NCBI RefSeq assembly: GCF_000420625.1
Contig: NZ_ATVH01000011.1
Span: forward strand, 1 to 64,000
Direction of reading: 5' to 3'
Source of the DNA: Fodinicurvata sediminis DSM 21159
GTDB taxonomy: Bacteria > Pseudomonadota > Alphaproteobacteria > Kiloniellales > DSM-21159
Length of the DNA: 64,000 nt
In this document: positions 9,551-17,510 of the stretch, piece by piece
Layout: the number at the start of each line of letters is the position of its first letter
Position numbering within the stretch: position 1 is the first letter of the stretch
Made by a program: the position numbers and the translations under genes
Notes under the pieces: model-generated
What the model was told of the DNA's origin: nothing
Databases searched by the model: none
Seen by the model: the letters and a program-made list of their open reading frames with translations, nothing else

Positions 9551-10900
9551 ATGACATCTACATTCGATTTGCTCCTCAAGGGGGGAACCGTCTTCACGCC
9601 AAACGGACCAGCAGAATGTGATGTTGCGGTTTCAGATGGGCGCATTGCGGCACTTGGCTCCTTCGAGCCGCGCTCCGCCAGGGAAGTTCATGACCTGAAA
9701 GGACTGACGGTGCTTCCGGGCGTGATAGACAGCCAGGTGCATTTCCGGGAACCTGGCTTGGAGCACAAGGAAGATTTAGAAAGCGGGACCCGTGCAGCCG
9801 TGTTGGGTGGGGTCACCGCCCTGTTCGAGATGCCCAATACCAACCCCTCGACCCTGACGGCAGAGGCCTTGAACGACAAGCTGGCGCGTGCAGAAGGCCG
9901 GGCCTGGACGGACTTTGCATTCTATATGGGTTCGGCCGAGGAAAACGCAGACAAGCTTGCAGAACTGGAGATGCTCCAGGGCTGTTCAGGCGTGAAGGTC
10001 TTCATGGGATCTTCAACGGGTAGTCTTCTGGTCGAGGATGATGACTCGCTGCGGCGTGTCCTCGCCTCCGGGCGCCGCCGCGTTGCCGTCCATGCCGAGG
10101 ACGAGGCGCGATTGCGCGAGCGGTTGTCCGTGATCGAGGAGGGAAGTGGTTCCGAGATGCATCCGGTTTGGCGCGATGTGGAAACGGCGGTCCGGGCGAC
10201 AAAGCGCCTGCTGGCCTTGTCGCGGGAGACGGGACGGCGTGTTCATGTCCTGCATATCACCACGGGTGAGGAAGTGGCCTTGCTGGCCGAGCAGAAGGAA
10301 CTGGTGACCTGCGAGGTCACGCCCCAGCACCTGACCCTTTCTGCCCCTGAATGTTATGAACGCCTAGGGGCCCTGGCCCAGATGAATCCCCCGATCCGCG
10401 ATGCAGAGCACCGCGAAGCTCTGTGGGAAGGTGTGCGCCAGGGTGTGTTTGACGTCCTGGGGTCGGATCATGCGCCTCATACGCGAGAGGAAAAAGAGGG
10501 AACCTATCCGCGGATTCCCTCTGGCATGCCCGGTGTTCAGACCCTGCTGCCCCTGATGCTCGATCATGTGAATGCCGGCCGCCTGACCTTGCAGAGACTG
10601 GTGGATATGACCAGTGCCGGGCCGCAACGGATATTCGCAATCGCGGGAAAAGGACGTATTGCGCGCGGCTATGATGCCGACTTCACGGTCGTCGATATGG
10701 ACCGCGTCGAAACCATTGAGTCGAAATGGCTCGCATCCAAATGTGGTTGGTCCCCCTTTGAGGGAATGAAGGTAAAAGGGTGGCCTGTGATGACCATCAT
10801 TCGTGGTGAAACGGTTATGCAGGATGGTGAACTTCTCAAGCAGCCATGCGGACAGGCCATTCGCTTTCAGGAAACGATACCGCCGCGGCCGTCTGAGTGA
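9551..10900 (+). CDS. pyrC: Dihydroorotase (class I type), pyrimidine synthesis
   Basis: This 449-residue amidohydrolase is of the dihydroorotase group, which closes carbamoyl aspartate to dihydroorotate. It has the family N-terminus DLLLKGGTVFTPNG, the block VHFREPGLEHKEDLESGTRA, the carboxylatable lysine in GVKVFMGSSTG, metal-binding histidines in VAVHAEDE and VLHITTGEE, and the catalytic aspartate in LGSDHAPHT. The first histidine of the usual HxH motif is replaced by glutamine (SQVHFREPG). As far as I recall, this is seen in some proteins annotated as alphaproteobacterial dihydroorotases. An allantoinase or hydantoinase-like role is less likely given the REPG and MPNT motifs. No other pyrimidine gene is adjacent. 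Confidence 0.88.
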   Translation: MTSTFDLLLKGGTVFTPNGPAECDVAVSDGRIAALGSFEPRSAREVHDLKGLTVLPGVIDSQVHFREPGLEHKEDLESGTRAAVLGGVTALFEMPNTNPSTLTAEALNDKLARAEGRAWTDFAFYMGSAEENADKLAELEMLQGCSGVKVFMGSSTGSLLVEDDDSLRRVLASGRRRVAVHAEDEARLRERLSVIEEGSGSEMHPVWRDVETAVRATKRLLALSRETGRRVHVLHITTGEEVALLAEQKELVTCEVTPQHLTLSAPECYERLGALAQMNPPIRDAEHREALWEGVRQGVFDVLGSDHAPHTREEKEGTYPRIPSGMPGVQTLLPLMLDHVNAGRLTLQRLVDMTSAGPQRIFAIAGKGRIARGYDADFTVVDMDRVETIESKWLASKCGWSPFEGMKVKGWPVMTIIRGETVMQDGELLKQPCGQAIRFQETIPPRPSE

Positions 10901-10917
10901 TCCCTCGCGATCAAACT

Positions 10918-11440
10918 TTATCTCGGGTGGCCAAGGACAACGGTCCACAGGGGGCTCGGTATAGCGCTGTTGTCGTGGGCGAGAATTGAAAGACCGATCT
11001 GCGTTGCCTGCTCCAGGCGAAGATTCCTGCGGTGATCGGGGCTTTGATCCCAGGCTTGCAGGACTTGAGGGGGTGTCGCTTGCCCCGCTGCCAGGTTTTC
11101 AGCCCAAAGGCGTGCTGCGTAGCCTTCGGATTGCAGGCGGGCCTTTCAGGCAAATGTCATCCGGCGAGCAATGCGCAAAGAACCCATCCACTGCCATGTC
11201 GTTGTTGTGCCGCGCTGCGACACGGTCCAGTTTGTCGACCCTTTCCAGGAATGGCAAACCTACCTGCTGACGATAGGCATTGATCAGTTGATGGAGGGTA
11301 TCCAGAGGTTCACCAGCAGTAGGCGCTGGGAAAACCAGGCTCAGCGCGAGAATCACACCGATCCAACCAGACCAGCCCTGCCGTCGGCGAGGGGTGGAAT
11401 TCCCATTCCATGCAGGATATGTGAGGGAGACAATATTCAT
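10918..11440 (-). pseudogene. CAP-domain (SCP/PR1) secreted protein, frameshifted
   Basis: Read on the minus strand, an open frame from ATG 11440 encodes a signal peptide (WIGVILALSLVFPAPTAG) and the first half of a CAP domain (LINAYRQQVGLPFLERVDKL, then FFAHCSPDD). It then hits a stop at 11099 in a nonsense tail. Removing one A from the AAA around 11144-11146 restores a continuous frame to a TAA at 10918-10920. The restored half contains LQSEGYAARLWAENLAAGQ, SPDHRRNL and LWTVVLGH, which are the remaining CAP signatures. The corrected protein would be 173 residues. CAP proteins are secreted and bacterial ones are of mostly unknown function. The single-base insertion is either a real inactivating mutation or a sequencing error. 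Confidence 0.85.
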
Positions 11441-11511
11441 GATTCGGCACAGTGTCTGGACAAGCTGTTTCAGACTGAGCCCATATCAGAGACTGTTTCA
11501 AGGAGAGTTGA

Positions 11512-11826
11512 ATGACCTGGCATAAGGTTGCGTCCAGTCACGATGTAGAGGACGGCAAGGCGATCGAGGTAAAGGTGGGAGAAATGCCCATCGCACTCTA
11601 CAACCTCGATGGTGAATTCTACGCAACGCACAACATCTGCACACACGCCTATGCCTGCCTGCATGAAGGCTATGTCGATGGTGAAACCATCGAATGTCCG
11701 CTACATCAGGCAGTGTTTGATATCCGCACAGGCGAAGCTCTGGAAGGCCCGGTGGAGGAGCCTGTCGCAACCTATGACGTCAAGCGTGAAGGTGACGACA
11801 TCTATATTGAAGTTCCTGAAGAATAA
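11512..11826 (+). CDS. Rieske-type [2Fe-2S] ferredoxin
   Basis: This 104-residue single-domain Rieske protein has the cluster ligands C43-T-H45 and C62-P-L-H65. The spacing is that of the soluble ferredoxin components of ring-hydroxylating dioxygenases and of the NirD-like group. Such proteins pass electrons from a reductase to a terminal oxygenase. No oxygenase or reductase gene is nearby, so the partner is unknown. A good ribosome-binding site (AAGGAG) precedes the ATG. The gene ends at a strong bidirectional terminator that it shares with the convergent mlaC. Confidence 0.9.
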   Translation: MTWHKVASSHDVEDGKAIEVKVGEMPIALYNLDGEFYATHNICTHAYACLHEGYVDGETIECPLHQAVFDIRTGEALEGPVEEPVATYDVKREGDDIYIEVPEE

Positions 11827-11838
11827 CTTCGCAAAGCT

Positions 11839-11874
11839 GCCGGCATGCATGGACTGCTTGCATGCCGGCTGTTT
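11839..11874. terminator. Bidirectional terminator between the Rieske gene and mlaC
   Basis: A 10-base perfect inverted repeat (GCCGGCATGC and GCATGCCGGC) with an 11-base loop is followed by TGTTTG on the plus strand and preceded by an A-containing stretch. It lies between two convergent stops and probably serves both. Confidence 0.8.
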
Positions 11875-11876
11875 GT

Positions 11877-12491
11877 TCAGTCGGGTCGAAAAGCACCCTG
11901 GTCGAGCTTCTGTTTCAGGGCCTCGATCAGGCCGGAAAGCCCGCCGCGCTGATTCATCACTGACCCATACTCGTCGCGCAGGGTGAGCGCCATACTGGCC
12001 CCCTCGGCACGAACGTCAAGAATGCTGAATGTGCCATCCTGGTTGCGGACACGCCACTCAGTGTTCACCGTATCGCCTTGTTGCCGATCAAAGTTGACCC
12101 TGACCCAGGAAAGGCTCTCGTTCTGGGCATCCGTACGGCTGCCGTTGGTATGAAAGGTTTCCCCCTGATATTTCTCAAAAAGGGGAAGGAAACGCTGGAT
12201 CAGATAATCCTCGAAAACCTGGATGAATTCCTTTCGCTCCTCATCGCTGGCACTGCGCCAGTGGCGGGCGATGATGAACTGGCTAATGGAGCGCAGATCA
12301 AAACCTTCCTGTAGCAAGCTGCGGAACCTCTTTTCCCGCTCGTCCGAGGAGATGGATTGATCCGTCAGTTCTTCCAGGGCTTTTGTGCCGAAGTCCTTTA
12401 TGAACTGCTCAGCATTATCCTGTGCGGCCGCCGGAGCACAAAGGCCCAGAAGCAAGAATACGACGGAAAAATATCTGGTCACTGATTTCAT
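11877..12491 (-). CDS. mlaC: MlaC-family phospholipid-binding periplasmic protein
   Basis: This 204-residue protein has a cleavable signal peptide (YFSVVFLLLGLCAPAAAQ) and the MlaC/Ttg2D fold pattern: FIKDFGTKALEEL, then REKRFRSLLQEGFDLRSISQFIIARHWRSAS and FEDYLIQRFLPLFEKYQG, and a C-terminal SILDVRAEGASMALTLRDEYGSVM segment. MlaC shuttles phospholipids across the periplasm between the outer-membrane lipoprotein MlaA and the inner-membrane MlaFEDB transporter. mlaA is directly upstream on the same strand, 65 bases away. The ABC transporter genes are not here and must be elsewhere. Confidence 0.92.
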   Translation of the reverse strand: MKSVTRYFSVVFLLLGLCAPAAAQDNAEQFIKDFGTKALEELTDQSISSDEREKRFRSLLQEGFDLRSISQFIIARHWRSASDEERKEFIQVFEDYLIQRFLPLFEKYQGETFHTNGSRTDAQNESLSWVRVNFDRQQGDTVNTEWRVRNQDGTFSILDVRAEGASMALTLRDEYGSVMNQRGGLSGLIEALKQKLDQGAFRPD

Positions 12492-12556
12492 GGGCTCCCC
12501 GCGGGCAAAATCGGTTGCACAGAGGTGTGATTGTAGCAGCGCTCATATAAGCTGGG

Positions 12557-13465
12557 TCAATCGATACCTTCGATCTGATTGTCTCGGTTCTCGATCTGAT
12601 ATTGCCTGTTCTGTCGCCAGAGCGAACGGAAACGTGCGTATGGGTCAACGGAATCCTCGGCGATTTCATCGAAGTTCTCGATATTGCGCGCCCTGAAATC
12701 AATACCGCGCAACCCACTGCGCGCAATGCTGACTTTTCTTGCTTCATCTCCGTTCAGTAGATAGGTCAGCGGATCAAAGAACATGTCCACGACACGCCCA
12801 CCGGTGTCACGCAGGGAAGACGGTCCAAGGACCGGAAGAACAAGGTATGCGCCTTCTCCGACGCCATAGCTTGCCATGGTCTGCCCGAAATCCTCGTCAT
12901 GATAGGGGTGACCGAGCTCGCTTGCCGGGTCGAAGAAACCAAGTCCGAATGCAGTGTTGATGAAGAATCGAGCGGCCGTGTCGCTGGCGCGATCCGGGTT
13001 GCCCTGTAGGAAGTCGTTTGCCAGCACAACCGGCGTGCTGAGATTTCTCAGGAAATTGCGAACCGAATCCTTGACCGGATCCGGGAAGAGGTCCCGGTAG
13101 GTTACCGCTATGGGGCGGATCAGGATCACGTCCAGGGCCTCGTTGAAGGCAAATACGAAGCGATTGAGGAGTTCCAGGGGGTCGTCACTGATGACCTGGG
13201 TATCTGTACCGTAAATTGCAGATGCGTCCTCGTCACTCAGATATCCGTCATCGTCGCTGTTCTGTGCATACTGGACAGAGCCGGGAGAAAGAAGGTCCAT
13301 GGGCTGACCGCTGACCTGTCTGTGACCATCCGGAATTTGGCCACAAGCGGAGAGGAGCATCGTGACACTCACCAGGACGGCTGACGCTGTGATCCGTATC
13401 CTGCGGATACTGCAAGGGGCTGATGAACAACCCTTTGCTTGTTCTAGAGTGATCTCAGATTCCAT
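12557..13465 (-). CDS. mlaA: MlaA (VacJ) family outer-membrane lipoprotein
   Basis: This is the outer-membrane channel component that removes misplaced phospholipids from the outer leaflet and hands them to MlaC. A lipobox (LLSAC) follows a hydrophobic stretch, so it is a lipoprotein. The MlaA core is clear: DPLELLNRFVFAFNEALD near residue 85, FLRNLSTPVVLANDFLQGN, TAFGLGFFDPASELG and GVGEGAYLVLPVLGPSSLRD. The start is uncertain among three in-frame ATGs; 13465 is chosen because it has a GGGG stretch at good spacing. The first gene of the mlaA-mlaC unit. The last approximately 30 residues are rich in charged and Gln residues, of unknown role. Confidence 0.92.
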   Translation of the reverse strand: MESEITLEQAKGCSSAPCSIRRIRITASAVLVSVTMLLSACGQIPDGHRQVSGQPMDLLSPGSVQYAQNSDDDGYLSDEDASAIYGTDTQVISDDPLELLNRFVFAFNEALDVILIRPIAVTYRDLFPDPVKDSVRNFLRNLSTPVVLANDFLQGNPDRASDTAARFFINTAFGLGFFDPASELGHPYHDEDFGQTMASYGVGEGAYLVLPVLGPSSLRDTGGRVVDMFFDPLTYLLNGDEARKVSIARSGLRGIDFRARNIENFDEIAEDSVDPYARFRSLWRQNRQYQIENRDNQIEGID

Positions 13466-13711
13466 TATTTGCCCCATGTTGCCAGCTGGCCACAGCACGA
13501 TTGCTTCAATCCAGTTTCAATGTCTGCAGGTGGATGTGCATGCGACTGGCAAGCCGCACCCCTGCTCACATCATCCCCCCGCATTATAATGACTTGAATG
13601 AATGTGAGTAAGAACTAGTGCCCAAGTATCATATGGAAAGGTTAAACGCTAGTTATCGTGCGCGCTTTGGGCAACAGGTTATGGCTGTGTGTCTCGATTG
13701 CACCGGCCTTA

Positions 13712-14656
13712 TCAAGGCGAGTCCTCGCTTGCTGGCAAAAGGTGACGGTAAAGTGGGACACAGAGGGCGGGCAGCATGTACATGGGAAGCTGCGCAAGGG
13801 CAAAGAACAACGCAACATCGTAATCCGTGGTCTCTGGCAGGGATGCAAGCAATAGTCCCATGTTACAGTTTCCGCTCATGAGTCCAGCCGTCAGTGCCCG
13901 GCTGCGCCCGAGTTTGAAAAAGACCAGGAAAGCGGAAACCTGAAGCAAGGGATTGGCGATGAAAGCCGCGGCCACCCAAAGGGCTACGGTATAGGGTCTC
14001 TGGAAGAGTGTAGCCGTTACCCCGTCCATGATGCCAATGGCAAAGACAAGCATGACCAGAACGATCGCGCCGTCGATTTCTCTTGCTGCAGTACGTAGCC
14101 GATAATTGCCAGCAAGCTTGCGCACTACAAGCGAGGCCAGGAATGCGCCTCCAACGACCATGCCCATACGTAACATGAACTCGTAGGTGCTGACGTCCAG
14201 TTCCACACCCAGCAGCCAGAAAGAGACTGGCGGCACGGTGAGCGGCGCCAAGAGGGTTGCTATCAACCCCACGACGATGGCGAGCGCCGCATCCAGGCCG
14301 ACGAGCAAGGCTATGGCGCTGGCTCCCAGGATAGGAGGGGCAGCTGCCATCAGGATCAAGGCGGTTTCCAATGCCTCAGGCAGGGGGAATGGCAAGAGCA
14401 AGAGCATGATCAGGGCGGGAGAGATCACCAGAAGCCAGACCAGCAGGGCTACCAGGCTGAAAGGATGCCTGAAGTAGCTGCTCATCGTTTGCCACTCGAT
14501 GCGTAGCAGTGAGAAAAACAGAAGGATACCGACAATCGGGCCAATATGCGGGCGCAGCAAGGCAGCCAGGTCGGGAGCGGCAAGCCCCAGGAAAACACCA
14601 ATAAACAGGACCTTGGGTCCGTGGCCTCCGCAAAAACTCAACACGGAACGTATCAA
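13712..14656 (-). CDS. BASS/SBF-type membrane transporter
   Basis: This 314-residue, very hydrophobic protein has about nine to ten membrane segments. The pattern resembles the bile acid:sodium symporter (BASS/SBF) superfamily: a FSLLRIEWQTM loop, then LILMAAAPPILGASAIALL and LTAGLMSGNCNMGLLLASLP, the latter like the conserved crossover helix of SBF proteins. Substrates in bacteria are mostly unknown organic anions, pantoate or pyruvate. It is a single gene, divergent from the pentapeptide-repeat gene. The 246-base gap to mlaA (13466-13711) shows no gene; a TATAAT-like sequence at about 13575 lies upstream of mlaA. Confidence 0.7.
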   Translation of the reverse strand: MIRSVLSFCGGHGPKVLFIGVFLGLAAPDLAALLRPHIGPIVGILLFFSLLRIEWQTMSSYFRHPFSLVALLVWLLVISPALIMLLLLPFPLPEALETALILMAAAPPILGASAIALLVGLDAALAIVVGLIATLLAPLTVPPVSFWLLGVELDVSTYEFMLRMGMVVGGAFLASLVVRKLAGNYRLRTAAREIDGAIVLVMLVFAIGIMDGVTATLFQRPYTVALWVAAAFIANPLLQVSAFLVFFKLGRSRALTAGLMSGNCNMGLLLASLPETTDYDVALFFALAQLPMYMLPALCVPLYRHLLPASEDSP

Positions 14657-14871
14657 GACGTACCCCCCACTTTATCATTTGCTCATGAACGCTATCTTCT
14701 TTTCCTGGGCACGGCCATTGCACCAGGCACGCTTTTCCACGAAGGCAGGCGTTCTCAGACTGCAATGCTTTCCCGGCCATTTGGCTGGAATGGGATAAAC
14801 GGTGGCCTTGATGGAGGTCTGCTCTTAGTGTGATGTATCATCCTGTTGGATCAAAAGGCTCTTTTTTCCTG

Positions 14872-15372
14872 ATGCGAATTCCGTTCCTGGCAGCGCTGGC
14901 ATTGATGTTATCTCTGGCAAATCCCTCTCTAAGCCAAGCCGGTTGCAGCGATCCGCCTGTCGAGGGGGCGGATTGGCAGAGATGCTCGTTTGACGGGCTC
15001 GACTATTCCGGTGTGAACATGCCGGACTCCCGATTGCGAGAGGCCAGCTTCTTTCGTGCCGATTTTTCTGAAGCCGACCTGTCGGGTATAGATGGCTACA
15101 AGGTGAAATTTGTCAGTGCGAATCTGCAGGCTGTGAATCTGACAGATGCTGATCTGGTGAATGCCGATTTCACGAATGCGGATTTGAAAGGGGCAAGTCT
15201 TTCAGGGGCCAATTTGCGGGATGCCCGCTTCTACAGAGCCAATCTGCGGAATGCGGACCTCAGTGGCGCCACCTTGGACAATACAGACTTTTCCTTTGCC
15301 GATCTGTCGGGTGCGACCTGGACCGATGGTGAGTATGTATGCCGGGAAGGGTCCGTTGGCCGCTGCAATTGA
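14872..15372 (+). CDS. Secreted pentapeptide-repeat protein
   Basis: The mature part is built from about 20 A(D/N)LXX-type repeats, e.g. ADLSGIDGYKVKF, ANLQAVNLTDADLVNADF and ADLKGASLSGANLRDARF. These predict a right-handed quadrilateral beta-helix. A signal peptide (MRIPFLAALALMLSLANPSLSQA) precedes, followed by a CSDPP segment, and four cysteines in the mature protein could form disulphides. The start at 14872 is favoured because it begins exactly at the signal peptide; an alternative GTG at 14830 adds 14 residues. Function is not known; most such proteins are uncharacterised, and this one would act in the periplasm. It is flanked by minus-strand genes on both sides. Confidence 0.85.
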   Translation: MRIPFLAALALMLSLANPSLSQAGCSDPPVEGADWQRCSFDGLDYSGVNMPDSRLREASFFRADFSEADLSGIDGYKVKFVSANLQAVNLTDADLVNADFTNADLKGASLSGANLRDARFYRANLRNADLSGATLDNTDFSFADLSGATWTDGEYVCREGSVGRCN

Positions 15373-15439
15373 CAGGAGGCGTGGGACTTGCTTTTCAGCA
15401 AAAGAAGTCTTGATAGCGAGACTGAGTGGCTTCCTTGCC

Positions 15440-15958
15440 CTATTCGATCACGGCACAGGCAATGCGACGGCCCGCGTCGCCCGAAGGTTGGCTCTCGTAA
15501 TCATCGGCATCAGCGTGAATGACCAAGGCACGACCTCGTATACCGTTGTCCGTGTCATCAAGAGTAACGAGATGGTTGAAGATCTCGGCACGAAGTTTTC
15601 CATCGGGCTGAACCTGTTGATTGGGCAAGTCGCCGGCATGGGGGCCATCAGGGGAATAATAGCCGTGAGAACGATTGTCGGGATTGAAGTGACCGCCAGC
15701 TGAGTCAAAGACACCGGCCGGGTCGCACTCTCCGTTCTCATGAATATGGACTGCGACCCAAGTCGCTTCAGGCAGCCCGTCAACGCTGAGATCAAGCAAT
15801 ATGCCCGAAGGGGTCTCCTCGGCCGTGGCGTTTCCGATTTCGGTGCCGTTCACATTCAAGAAGATTGCGGTTGCGGTAGACGATTCTTCTGCCACTGCAA
15901 TTGAGGTGACCAAAAGCCCCATGCCGGAAAGAAGAAGACTCGGGAATTGTTTCTTCAT
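15440..15958 (-). CDS. sodC: Periplasmic Cu,Zn superoxide dismutase
   Basis: This is a 172-residue SodC with a signal peptide (SLLLSGMGLLVTSIAVA). It converts superoxide to hydrogen peroxide and oxygen in the periplasm. Copper and zinc ligands are visible: the VHIHENGEC motif (two histidines), GGHFNPDNRSHG (histidines of the zinc site), and VIHADADDY. The two cysteines in GEC and IACAVIE are positioned for the structural disulphide. The start chosen is the ATG at 15958, with a GGGAG ribosome-binding site; a longer frame from 16003 adds 15 unlikely residues. Upstream, 15959-16250 is an AT-richer divergent promoter region with no gene. Confidence 0.95.
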   Translation of the reverse strand: MKKQFPSLLLSGMGLLVTSIAVAEESSTATAIFLNVNGTEIGNATAEETPSGILLDLSVDGLPEATWVAVHIHENGECDPAGVFDSAGGHFNPDNRSHGYYSPDGPHAGDLPNQQVQPDGKLRAEIFNHLVTLDDTDNGIRGRALVIHADADDYESQPSGDAGRRIACAVIE

Positions 15959-16250
15959 CGTCAAACTCCCTGATGCTGGCAGACTGTTCTGAACAGCCTG
16001 CATAAGGAAAAAATATGTTTCCCAGTCAATGAGGCTAATAGCTATATGAATTCTGGCCAGTGTTATTTTTCGATCATCATGTAGAAACGACGTTTTGTCT
16101 GTTGGGCATCACGATTTCGGAGAATGATCACTACTTTCGGGAAAATATTTCCTGTAGAAGCCAGAGAAAGGTCACAAGCTTATCCTTTGATACGAAGCTC
16201 TGGTTCACGAAATGGAAAGTGTTCTACTACACGTACAGGAGGACCTGGAA

Positions 16251-16487
16251 ATGGCCAGATGCGATCAATGTGGCAATGACTATGACAAGGCATTCCAAGT
16301 CACCATGCAGGGACAGAGCTCTACCTTCGACAGCTTTGAGTGTGCCATCCGCGCCTTGGCGCCTGTCTGTCCCCAGTGCGATTGCCGGGTAATCGGGCAC
16401 GGTGTCGAGAGCGATGGCAAGGTTTTCTGCTGCGTTCACTGCGCTAAGGAAGCTGGTGCGGGGAGTGGACTCGCAGACAGGAACTGA
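16251..16487 (+). CDS. Small cysteine-rich zinc-ribbon/metallothionein-like protein
   Basis: This 78-residue protein has nine cysteines, in CDQC near the start, FEC, CPQCDC and FCCVHC. It has the histidine-containing spacer RVIGHGVESDG between the last groups. The layout suggests two metal sites, either a double zinc ribbon or a metallothionein-like fold. Small proteins of this kind are known in many bacteria but without assigned function, as far as I can recall. AGGAGG lies eight bases before the chosen ATG, so the start is well supported. It lies beside sodC, which could hint at metal or oxidative stress, but that is inference only. Confidence 0.8.
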   Translation: MARCDQCGNDYDKAFQVTMQGQSSTFDSFECAIRALAPVCPQCDCRVIGHGVESDGKVFCCVHCAKEAGAGSGLADRN

Positions 16488-16491
16488 AGGC

Positions 16492-17001
16492 TCAGGACGT
16501 TTCCCGGGAGGTAGTAGCCAGTTCCTGTAGGCTGTCCCCCTCGAGACGATAAGGCAACCAGTCGGACTGGTGACGGAATCCCAGTTTTTCATAGAAACTG
16601 CGGGCAGGATTCCAATGAAGGACCGAGAGGTCGAGGCGCGGGCAGCCTCTCTGTCGAGCGATGATGGCCAGCCGGGTGAGTAATTGTCTGCCCACCCCAA
16701 GGCCACGCGCACTTTCGCGAACATAGATGTCCTCGAGATACAATCCAGGGCGCCCGGCGAAGGTCGAGTAGCTGTGAAAGAACAGGGCGAAGCCCAATGC
16801 AGTTGGCGGTGATTCGGCGACTTCATGGTCGTCTTCGGCAAAAAGGCATTCGAAACGGGGGGAGGGGCCGAAGCCATCTCGTAGCAAGTCTTCTTCACTT
16901 GCGTGCACCTGATCCGAAAGTCCTTCAAAAGCAGCCAGTTCCTTTATCAGCTGCAGGATCTGGGCACAGTCCTCCTTGCAAGCAGGTCGTATGCTGATCA
17001 A
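16492..17001 (-). CDS. GNAT acetyltransferase, SSAT-like
   Basis: This 169-residue GNAT-fold protein has the acetyl-CoA loop RESARGLGVGRQLL and the segment YLEDIYVRESARG, followed by RLDLSVLHWNPARSFYEKLGF. These match the spermidine/spermine or thialysine N-acetyltransferase group, which acetylates primary amines. The actual substrate is not evident. Its start overlaps the stop of the upstream GNAT gene by four bases (ATGA), so it is the third cistron of a coupled unit with an aspartoacylase-like hydrolase and a second GNAT. Confidence 0.85.
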   Translation of the reverse strand: MISIRPACKEDCAQILQLIKELAAFEGLSDQVHASEEDLLRDGFGPSPRFECLFAEDDHEVAESPPTALGFALFFHSYSTFAGRPGLYLEDIYVRESARGLGVGRQLLTRLAIIARQRGCPRLDLSVLHWNPARSFYEKLGFRHQSDWLPYRLEGDSLQELATTSRETS

Positions 17002-17510
17002 GAGCCACTCTCCATTTTGGTGAAGTTCATCAGGGCTGGGCCCTCGATCCGATAAACATCTTCGCCAGGGTGCTGGAATCCGCAGCGCTGATAAAAGGCT
17101 ACGGTTTCCGGATTGTCACTGCGGACGTTCAGTTCCACGCGAGCAATGCCTTGCTCGACGGCCCTACTACTGGCCTGCCTAAGCAGCAAGCGCCCAAGGC
17201 CCAGTCCACGCGCCGAGGGCCTTACGTAAAGGTTTTCCACCAATAGCACGGGGCCACCCAGGAAAAGCGAGAAGACCTTGTAGAAGGCGATATAACCAAG
17301 CCTTGCTCCATATGGTCCTGCAAGGAGAGCACCGAAGGGCGGCGGCGTCTGCCTCAGCCAGCTTTCAACCCTGTCAGGATTCAGGTGCTCCAATGCCGTT
17401 TTTCCTTCACTGGCGGCCAGTTCCCGGATCAGTTCGGAAAGATCGTCTGCATCCTGTGGGCCTGCCAACTGGATCTCTGTTCGGGCTGTCGGGTCGAATG
17501 CGCTAGTCAT
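16998..17510 (-). CDS. GNAT acetyltransferase
   Basis: This is a second GNAT-fold acetyltransferase, about 170 residues, with LVENLYVRPSARGLGLGRLLLRQ as the acetyl-CoA binding region and VAFYQRCGFQHPG near the end. It is of the same SSAT-like group as its downstream neighbour and may be a divergent paralogue. The start is taken as the ATG at 17510, which overlaps the stop of the upstream hydrolase gene by eight bases; an in-frame ATG at 17675 would extend deep into that gene and is rejected. It is the middle cistron of the coupled three-gene unit. Confidence 0.85.
   Translation of the reverse strand: MTSAFDPTARTEIQLAGPQDADDLSELIRELAASEGKTALEHLNPDRVESWLRQTPPPFGALLAGPYGARLGYIAFYKVFSLFLGGPVLLVENLYVRPSARGLGLGRLLLRQASSRAVEQGIARVELNVRSDNPETVAFYQRCGFQHPGEDVYRIEGPALMNFTKMESGS

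Noticed and set aside
13618-13881. A small plus-strand open frame of 87 codons before and across the BASS-type gene
   Set aside because: More than half lies antisense to the transporter gene and the translation shows no features; it lacks a convincing ribosome site.
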